Positions 28,367 to 33,393 of a DNA stretch of 33,393 nucleotides are shown piece by piece. The notes beneath the pieces were generated by a model. The model was given only the letters and a program-made list of their open reading frames with translations, searched no databases and had not been told where the DNA came from. Each line of letters begins with the position of its first letter. Position 1 is the stretch's first letter. Source of the DNA: a virus; IMG/VR virus record IMGVR_UViG_3300017818_000057, positions 1-33,393 of that record; one strand, 5' to 3'. A program made the position numbers and the translations under genes.

Positions 28367-29238
28367 TAAATAAATCCTCCTTTATTAGGATCAGTAATAT
28401 AGGCACCACTTGCAAAGTCTGTAAGATTAAACTGTCTAGTGATATCTCTACTGTATACTGGTTGTACTGTAATGTTTAGTGTGCTTAATGTAGGAACATA
28501 TGTGTATGTTCCTGCTGCACTTGCATCGCCTATGTCGCTTTGTGCAATAGGTACTTTGATATAGTCTACATCTCTTGGTAAGTCAACACTAAACATTTTA
28601 ACTATTACAGGAGTACGCTGAAAAATAAAATCTCCGTAACCGCTTAATGCTACTCTAGGTGGTGGGGCACCTTTTGCATCTCCGTTTCCGTAAAACATTT
28701 TTGTAATCGTTCTTAAAAAATGCACACTTGAAATCCAATATCTACCATCTGCTTCGTTTTCAACCGGAAACTCTCCTGTAATGGTAATATCCTCAACTTG
28801 ACTGTTTTGATAAACAGGATATGGATAGTTAGTATGTATTGGAGAAAGCATACTATAGTTTGCACTATGTGTAACCAAAATCTGTGGAGTTGTTGGAAAT
28901 ACCATACTGTTGTTGCTATTCCTTAAAGGAGTAAAAATATCTGCTCCAAACATGTTTTGTGGACTTGCCGGAATGTGTATTCTAACTCTCCAATCTTCGC
29001 CACTACCATTGTCTGCTAAAAAACTAGCATTTTGTATAATAGGAGTTAATGGTTCTGCTCCTGGAGGTATTGTTCCTCGACGAATAGTTGAAATTAATCC
29101 AAACGGATCGTCAATAAAATCGTCAAAAGTGTTTTTAATATTTTTTACTGTGTTAATACCCGATTGAACTGTATTAACAACACCTCCAACAGTGTTAGTA
29201 ATATCTTCAATAGTATCTAAAAAGTTCCAAAAAGCCAT
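28366..29238 (-). CDS. Putative baseplate/tail-tube junction protein (gp48/gp54-like candidate)
   Basis: This is the first gene of the minus-strand cluster. Its 290 residues start with a helical stretch rich in Thr/Val/Asn (FLDTIEDITNTVGGVVNTVQ, about 1-45). A beta-rich body follows: WRVRIHIPASPQNMFG, YPVYQNSQVEDITITGEFPV, EADGRYWISSVHFLRTITKM and GYGDFIFQRTPVIVKMFSVD, ending in LSTLNITVQPVYSRD. Strand pairs followed by a FLRTITKMFYG helix and another strand pair resemble the tail-tube fold used by gp48/gp54 to start the tube on the hub. The position before 53, hub and 5 fits such a role. I cannot see sequence identity with T4 gp48 or gp54, so this is inference; a wedge or hub cap protein is the alternative. 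An AGGAG site at 29250-29246 precedes the ATG. Confidence 0.55.
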   Translation of the reverse strand: MAFWNFLDTIEDITNTVGGVVNTVQSGINTVKNIKNTFDDFIDDPFGLISTIRRGTIPPGAEPLTPIIQNASFLADNGSGEDWRVRIHIPASPQNMFGADIFTPLRNSNNSMVFPTTPQILVTHSANYSMLSPIHTNYPYPVYQNSQVEDITITGEFPVENEADGRYWISSVHFLRTITKMFYGNGDAKGAPPPRVALSGYGDFIFQRTPVIVKMFSVDLPRDVDYIKVPIAQSDIGDASAAGTYTYVPTLSTLNITVQPVYSRDITRQFNLTDFASGAYITDPNKGGFI

Positions 29239-29249
29239 GCTGAGTCTCC

Positions 29250-29262
29250 TATAGTATTTAGT
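29250..29262 (-). promoter_or_regulatory. Late-type promoter for the baseplate cluster
   Basis: The minus strand reads ACTAAATACTATA, matching 10 of 13 bases of the extended T4 late consensus TATAAATACTATT. It is the only late-like box on this strand in the divergent region. A start about 6 bases downstream would fall at or inside the AGGAG site (29250-29246), giving a very short leader, so the true start may differ or another promoter may be used. Confidence 0.45.
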
Positions 29263-29290
29263 TGACTTTTTTAAGTACGTAGTTTATTAT
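29262..29290 (+). promoter_or_regulatory. gp55: Sigma70-like (early/middle) promoter of gene 55
   Basis: TTGACT at 29262-29267 and TATTAT at 29285-29290 are separated by 17 bases, each one mismatch from the bacterial consensus. This would let host RNA polymerase make gp55 before any late sigma exists. The start would be near 29297, upstream of the AGGAG site (29303-29307). Confidence 0.65.
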
Positions 29291-29295
29291 AAATA
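29288..29295 (+). promoter_or_regulatory. gp55: Exact T4 late promoter box TATAAATA in front of gene 55
   Basis: All eight bases match the T4 late box, and three overlap the sigma70-like -10. Transcription would begin near 29301, just before AGGAG (29303-29307) and the ATG at 29313. It suggests late self-activation of gene 55 by its own product; function is inferred. Confidence 0.6.
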
Positions 29296-29312
29296 CAATC
29301 TTAGGAGCACAT

Positions 29313-30137
29313 ATGGCTAGAAAAGTAAATTATTTAAACAATAAAGACATGCTTGCTGAAATACACAAGTCAAAAAACACATTCTGTAGTTTTGTCGATC
29401 CCGAATATGCAAGTTATGATATTATATTACCATCAGTTGATAAAATCAATATTAGAACAATCAGTGAAGCAAAGAAAAATCGTGCTAAACTACTTACAAA
29501 TCAAAAATACGAATATGAAAAATCAATAGGTAACAAGGTTAAACTTGCAGAATGCGAGTATGATTACAAAAAAATACAAAAAGAAGATTTAGTTTTCCGT
29601 ATTATGACGTTTGATCACATTCCAGACGAACCTGGTAGAAAAAAGAACCCAAAAACTGTTGCAGATAAAAAAACAAAACTAAACTTTCCACCATTTCAGC
29701 ATTGGAAGTTTGACGAAAACGACAATTTAATATGTGTAGGAAAGAGTCATTGGGTCGGTGGCATGGAAAACGGCTATTTTGAAAAAGCAAATGGTCGTGC
29801 TACAAACAAACTTGCAATGATGTGGTTAAAACTAGTTGATAGATATGCCACAAGAGGCAATGTGCGTGGATATACTTACAACGACGAAATGAAAGGACAA
29901 GCTATTTTGCAACTTTCGCAGATTGGGTTACAGTTTGACGAATCAAAGTCGCAAAATCCTTTTGCATATTACACAGCAGCAGTCACAAACAGTTTTGTTC
30001 GAGTTATAAACCTCGAAAAACGCAATCAAAACATACGAGATGACATTCTTGAAATAAATAACCTCAATCCAAGTCATACAAGACAACACGCAGGCGAGTG
30101 GGAAGCTGCTCTCCGCAGAGAATCAGAGAAAAAATAA
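29313..30137 (+). CDS. gp55: Late-transcription sigma factor gp55
   Basis: gp55 replaces the host sigma factor on RNA polymerase and recognises the TATAAATA boxes of late genes. Residues about 179-250 hold the sigma-like core: YATRGNVRGYTYNDEMKGQA, ILQLSQIGLQFDESKSQNPF, AYYTAAVTNSFVRVINLEKR, then NIRDDILE. The protein has 274 residues against 185 in T4: about 100 extra N-terminal residues (CSFVDPEYASYDIILPSVDK, and a Lys-rich helix about 50-85) precede the core. T4 gp55 contacts the sliding clamp through a hydrophobic C-terminus; here the last residues are charged (ALRRESEKK), so any clamp contact must differ. AGGAG lies 5 bases before the ATG. The gene is transcribed away from the late structural genes it should control. 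Confidence 0.88.
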   Translation: MARKVNYLNNKDMLAEIHKSKNTFCSFVDPEYASYDIILPSVDKINIRTISEAKKNRAKLLTNQKYEYEKSIGNKVKLAECEYDYKKIQKEDLVFRIMTFDHIPDEPGRKKNPKTVADKKTKLNFPPFQHWKFDENDNLICVGKSHWVGGMENGYFEKANGRATNKLAMMWLKLVDRYATRGNVRGYTYNDEMKGQAILQLSQIGLQFDESKSQNPFAYYTAAVTNSFVRVINLEKRNQNIRDDILEINNLNPSHTRQHAGEWEAALRRESEKK

Positions 30138-30141
30138 CCGG

Positions 30142-30170
30142 TTGACTTAGATTTATTAGTGTTTTACAAT
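30142..30170 (+). promoter_or_regulatory. gp47: Sigma70-like promoter of the gp47-gp46 operon
   Basis: TTGACT (30142-30147), a 17-base spacer and TACAAT (30165-30170) form a near-consensus sigma70 promoter in the 56-base gap after gene 55. It would start near 30177, upstream of the GGAG site at 30183-30186, and allows early expression of the recombination genes independent of gene 55. Confidence 0.68.
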
Positions 30171-30193
30171 AGTATTAAACACGGAGTATAAGT

Positions 30194-31207
30194 TTGTTTA
30201 AAAAAGCAGCAGTATTTACTGACATTCACTTTGGTATGAAAGGCAATAGTCGTGTTCATAACAAAGATTGCGAAGATTTTGTCGATTGGTACATCGAAAC
30301 AGCAAAAGAACATGGTTGCGAGACTGGTATTTTTTGTGGAGATTGGAATCACAATAGAAATAGTCTTAACTTAACCACTATGGATGCTGGTATTCGCAGT
30401 TTAGAAAAACTAGGTGCAGCATTTGATCAGTTTTATATGTTTGCTGGTAACCACGATTTGTATTTCAAAGATAAACGTGATATTAAAAGCACAGAGTGGG
30501 CAAAACACATTCCTGGCATTACAGTCGTTGATGATATTATGCAAATCGAAGATGTTGCCCTGGTTCCGTGGATGGTAAGTGACGAATGGAAAAAAGTTGC
30601 AGCACTAGATTGCAAATATATGTTTGGACACTTTGAACTTCCTAACTTTTTAATGAACGCTATGGTAAGAATGCCAGATCACGGCGAACTTAAAGCAGAA
30701 AACTTAACAAAACCTGAATATGTGTTTACAGGACACTTCCACAAACGTCAAAGTCAGAAGAATGTACACTATATTGGTAACGCATTTCCGCATAACTATG
30801 CAGATGCTTGGGATGATGACCGTGGTATGATGGTGTTGGATAGAGAAAATGCAGCAGAACCATTATATATTAACTGGTTAGATTGTCCTAAATACCGTAC
30901 AGTAAAGTTATCACAGTTGATTGACGAAAAAGACTCACTGATTAAGCCTAACATGTACTTGAGAGTTACATTAGACTTGCCGATTAGCTTTGAAGAAGCT
31001 ACCTTTATCAAAGAAACTTTTATTAAAGACTATCAGTGCAGAGAAATTACTCTTATTCCACAAAAAAGCATCGAAGACATTAGTTCAGAGCTAGATATCG
31101 AGCACTTTGAAAGTGTTGACCAGATTGTTAGTAACGAAATACTAGCAATAGATAGTGAAAACTTTAATAAATCGTTACTTTTAGAAATATACAATGAGCT
31201 AGAATGA
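30194..31207 (+). CDS. gp47: Recombination endonuclease subunit gp47 (Mre11/SbcD family)
   Basis: gp47 is the nuclease of the gp46/gp47 complex, which resects DNA ends for recombination and recombination-dependent replication. All metallophosphatase motifs are visible: D10-x-H12 (FTDIHFG), G-D50-W-x-H53, the G-N86-H87-D88 motif (FAGNHDLYF), H146 in FGHFELPN, and H181-x-H183 in TGHFHKRQ. Its 337 residues match T4 gp47 (339). The start is TTG at 30194, giving MFKKAAVFTDIHFG, with GGAG 7 bases upstream; the next ATG lies well inside the first motif region, so TTG is preferred. Its end overlaps the ATG of gene 46 (ATGA), so the two subunits are coupled. It has its own sigma70-like promoter. Confidence 0.95.
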   Translation: MFKKAAVFTDIHFGMKGNSRVHNKDCEDFVDWYIETAKEHGCETGIFCGDWNHNRNSLNLTTMDAGIRSLEKLGAAFDQFYMFAGNHDLYFKDKRDIKSTEWAKHIPGITVVDDIMQIEDVALVPWMVSDEWKKVAALDCKYMFGHFELPNFLMNAMVRMPDHGELKAENLTKPEYVFTGHFHKRQSQKNVHYIGNAFPHNYADAWDDDRGMMVLDRENAAEPLYINWLDCPKYRTVKLSQLIDEKDSLIKPNMYLRVTLDLPISFEEATFIKETFIKDYQCREITLIPQKSIEDISSELDIEHFESVDQIVSNEILAIDSENFNKSLLLEIYNELE

Positions 31208-32982
31208 TAAAACTTAAAGACCTTACAGTAAAAAACTTTATGAGTGTGGGAAATGTAACCCAAGCCGTAGACTTTGACGAAGAACAACTTACACTTGTAT
31301 TAGGTGAAAACCTAGATCAAGGCGGAGATGACACAGGATCAAGAAACGGCACTGGTAAAACCACTATTATCAATGCTCTTTCCTATGCTTTGTACGGTAC
31401 AGCACTTACAAACATCAAAAGAAACAACTTGATTAACAAAACAAACAGCAAAGGCATGCTAGTTACGCTTAACTTTGAGAAAGGCGCTAACAAATATCGA
31501 ATCGAACGTGGTAGATCGCCTAATGTACTCAAGTTTTATGTAAACGAACAGGAACAAGTTGACGATTTACAAGATGCAAGTCAAGGTGATAGTAGAAAAA
31601 CACAAGAAAGTATCAGTGATTTATTGAATATGAGTCACGATATGTTCAAACATATTGTTGCATTAAACACATATACCGAACCGTTCTTAAGTATGCGTAC
31701 AAACGATCAGAGAGCTATTATTGAACAGTTATTAGGTATAACTATCCTCAGTGATAAAGCAAATACGTTAAAAGATCGCATAAAAGAAACAAAAGATGCT
31801 ATTACAGAAGAAACTTTACGTATTGATGCTATTAACTCTGCCAACGAAAAGATACAAACCAGTATCGATTCGCTGTTTAATAGACAAAAAGCATGGAAAA
31901 GCAAGCAAAAAAGTGATATTCAGCGTTTAGACAATGCTATTAACGAGTTAGAACAACTAGATATTGAAAAAGAGCTAGATAGTCACGAAAAACTTAGCGA
32001 TTGGACCGAATTAAACAATCGTTTAACCAGTTTAAACAAAGAAAAGTCTACATTAGAGAGTGCTTTGATGCGAGCAACCAAGAGTGTTGACAAAGCACAG
32101 AAGGATATCACTGATTTAGACGATGCAACCTGCTATACTTGCGGTCAAGCACTGCATGAAGACAAAAAAGCAGAGATTCTTGCAACAAAAACTAAAGATC
32201 TACAAGATTCAATAGCATATCAGACAGAAGTTGCTGATAAACTAGAGTCAACCATGAGATTTCTTGATGATATTGGTAATATAAACGGCAAACCCACTAC
32301 ATTTTACGAAACTGCACGTGAAGCATATGAACATAGAAACAACGTAGATAACTTAAAGCAAACTAAGCTAAGTAAACAGCAAGAAGAAGATCCTTATCAG
32401 GCACAAATTGAAGATTTACAAACAACAGCATTGCAAGAAGTTGATTGGACATCGGTGAATGAGTTAAACAACCTCAAAGACCACCAAGAGTTCTTGTTAA
32501 AACTGCTTACAAACAAAGATTCTTTCATTAGAAAGAAGATTATCGACCAAAACTTGGCATATTTAAACGCAAGGCTCACATATTACCTAGATAAAATAGG
32601 CTTACCGCATCAAGTGGTGTTCCAAAACGACCTAGCAGTAGAGATTACACAACTAGGACAGGACTTAGACTTCGATAACTTGTCACGTGGAGAACGTAAC
32701 AGGCTAATACTTGGTCTTTCCTTTGCATTTCGAGATGTTTGGGAAAGTTTATACCAAAGTATTAACTTAATGTTTATTGACGAGTTGATTGACAGTGGTA
32801 TGGATACTGCTGGAGTAGAAAATAGTATAGGCATTCTTAAAAAGATGACAAGAGAACGAAATAAAAATGTTTTTCTTATCTCACACAAAGACGAACTAGT
32901 TGGTAGAGTTAACAATGTACTAAAAGTTGTTAAAGAAAATGGCTTTACCAGCTATGCAACCGATATTGACATTGTAGAATGA
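31204..32982 (+). CDS. gp46: Recombination endonuclease subunit gp46 (Rad50/SbcC family ATPase)
   Basis: This is the SMC-like ATPase partner of gp47. Walker A lies near residues 45-54 (GSRNGTGKTTIINAL). Coiled-coil arms of about 130-440 flank the zinc hook C310-Y-T-C313 (ATCYTCGQALHED). The ABC signature begins at L493 (LSRGERNRLILGLSFAF), Walker B is LMFIDELIDSG with D526/E527, and the switch His is H561 (VFLISHKDEL). The 592 residues are close to T4 gp46 (560). All ATPase and hook residues are intact, so it should be active. The ATGA overlap with gene 47 and another with the next small gene show one operon 47-46-81aa. Confidence 0.96.
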   Translation: MIKLKDLTVKNFMSVGNVTQAVDFDEEQLTLVLGENLDQGGDDTGSRNGTGKTTIINALSYALYGTALTNIKRNNLINKTNSKGMLVTLNFEKGANKYRIERGRSPNVLKFYVNEQEQVDDLQDASQGDSRKTQESISDLLNMSHDMFKHIVALNTYTEPFLSMRTNDQRAIIEQLLGITILSDKANTLKDRIKETKDAITEETLRIDAINSANEKIQTSIDSLFNRQKAWKSKQKSDIQRLDNAINELEQLDIEKELDSHEKLSDWTELNNRLTSLNKEKSTLESALMRATKSVDKAQKDITDLDDATCYTCGQALHEDKKAEILATKTKDLQDSIAYQTEVADKLESTMRFLDDIGNINGKPTTFYETAREAYEHRNNVDNLKQTKLSKQQEEDPYQAQIEDLQTTALQEVDWTSVNELNNLKDHQEFLLKLLTNKDSFIRKKIIDQNLAYLNARLTYYLDKIGLPHQVVFQNDLAVEITQLGQDLDFDNLSRGERNRLILGLSFAFRDVWESLYQSINLMFIDELIDSGMDTAGVENSIGILKKMTRERNKNVFLISHKDELVGRVNNVLKVVKENGFTSYATDIDIVE

Positions 32983-33224
32983 GCGAAGAAGACACACATG
33001 ACAAGATAATCAAGGCAGTATTGGACTATTTCGCATTGAATGAAATATTCCAACAGCGTCCTGCAGAGTTAAAACGTAGAAAGGTGCGCAAAAAGCTAGG
33101 CGAACTACGTGATCTCTGCAAAGTAAGACGTGATGAGATAATGGAAGAACACATTAGACATGTACAAGACGGCAGAAAAAACAATAATCCAAAAAAGGCA
33201 AGAGAAGCACAAGGCAAAAAATAA
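32979..33224 (+). CDS. Small basic hypothetical protein, 81 residues, end of the 47-46 operon
   Basis: The frame starts with an ATGA overlap on the gene 46 stop, so it is translated from the same message. It is highly charged and mostly helical: MSEEDTHDKIIKAVLDYFAL, IFQQRPAELKRRKVRKKLGE, LRDLCKVRRDEIMEEHIRHV, with a Lys/Asn-rich tail (NNNPKKAREAQGKK). There is no known domain, Cys cluster or membrane segment. The acidic N-terminus, Arg/Lys-rich centre and basic tail would fit a nucleic-acid- or nuclease-binding accessory of gp46/47; that is inference from context only. Confidence 0.65.
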   Translation: MSEEDTHDKIIKAVLDYFALNEIFQQRPAELKRRKVRKKLGELRDLCKVRRDEIMEEHIRHVQDGRKNNNPKKAREAQGKK

Positions 33225-33231
33225 CTAATAT

Positions 33232-33393
33232 ATGAGTTGGACATATAAAGGCAAAAAAGTTGAAACAATTCCAGATGAATACGAAGGCTTTGTATATCTG
33301 ATTACAAATAAAAAAACAAAACAAAAATACGTAGGCAAAAAACTAGCAAAGTTTAAAACAACCAAGCCACCACTAAAAGGCAAAAAGAACAAA
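33232..33393 (+). CDS. SegE-like GIY-YIG endonuclease-family protein (3' end cut by window edge)
   Basis: An ATG at 33232, 7 bases after the previous stop, opens a frame of 54 codons to the window end. The start reads MSWTYKGKKVETIPDEYEGF followed by VYLITNKKTKQKYVGKKLAK and a Lys-rich stretch. FVYLITN-x5-KYVGKK has the spacing of the GIY and YIG strands (here FVY and YVG) in SegE-like phage GIY-YIG proteins, which often keep a Lys-rich loop after YVGKK. The catalytic Arg and Glu would lie beyond the edge, so activity cannot be judged. No clear ribosome site precedes it; reinitiation after the 81-residue gene is possible. It could be a homing endonuclease or a fixed repair or processing nuclease. 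Confidence 0.65.
   Translation, partial: MSWTYKGKKVETIPDEYEGFVYLITNKKTKQKYVGKKLAKFKTTKPPLKGKKNK

Noticed and set aside
30136-30143. AACCGGTT palindrome after gene 55 as a terminator
   Set aside because: Only a 4-base stem with no loop and no T-run follows; it is too short for an intrinsic terminator.

Overview
The window is a piece of a tailed-phage genome of the T4-like myovirus type (T4-like supergroup, contractile tail). It is AT-rich by eye and very densely packed, with start/stop overlaps of 1 to 4 bases and no gene-free stretch longer than 75 bases. The gene set (baseplate proteins 53, 5, 25 and 6, late sigma factor 55, recombination nuclease 47/46) and a giant structural gene after gene 6 suggest a marine T4-like phage of a low-GC host such as Prochlorococcus/Synechococcus or SAR11-type Alphaproteobacteria. 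The host cannot be settled from this window: it carries no photosynthesis or other host-type metabolic gene. I saw no tRNA, rRNA, CRISPR array, insertion sequence or integrase.

Left block, 1-29238, all on the minus strand and therefore read from right to left, is a baseplate and tail-fibre cluster. In transcription order it holds: a baseplate/tail-tube-junction candidate (28366-29238), wedge protein gp53, a large hub protein in the gp27 position, gp5 (spike with two cell-wall-hydrolase domains), a protein with a CHAP-like fold that has lost its catalytic residues, wedge protein gp25, wedge protein gp6, a 4591-residue giant structural mosaic, a 203-residue virion protein, a tail-collar fibre, and a second fibre sharing its N-terminal domain and cut by the window edge. 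Most neighbours are translationally coupled. T4-late-like TATAAATA-type boxes sit in several of the few gaps, as expected for late genes.

Centre, 29239-29312, is a 74-base divergent control region. Leftwards it carries a late-type box for the baseplate genes. Rightwards it carries a good sigma70-like promoter whose -10 overlaps an exact T4 late box TATAAATA, in front of gene 55, the sigma factor that reads late boxes.

Right block, 29313-33393, plus strand, is a regulation and recombination cluster: gp55 with a long N-terminal extension, gp47 (Mre11/SbcD nuclease, TTG start, its own sigma70-like promoter), gp46 (Rad50/SbcC ATPase), an 81-residue basic protein of unknown function, and the start of a SegE-like GIY-YIG protein running off the edge. 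gp46/47 processes DNA ends for recombination-dependent replication, and gp55 then switches on the structural genes of the left block.

The least explained parts are the giant protein (degenerate cupredoxin-like segment, carbohydrate-binding-like modules, FG-GAP-like propeller and a series of beta repeats), the inactive CHAP-like baseplate protein next to a double-enzyme spike, and the stacked early/late promoter of gene 55.
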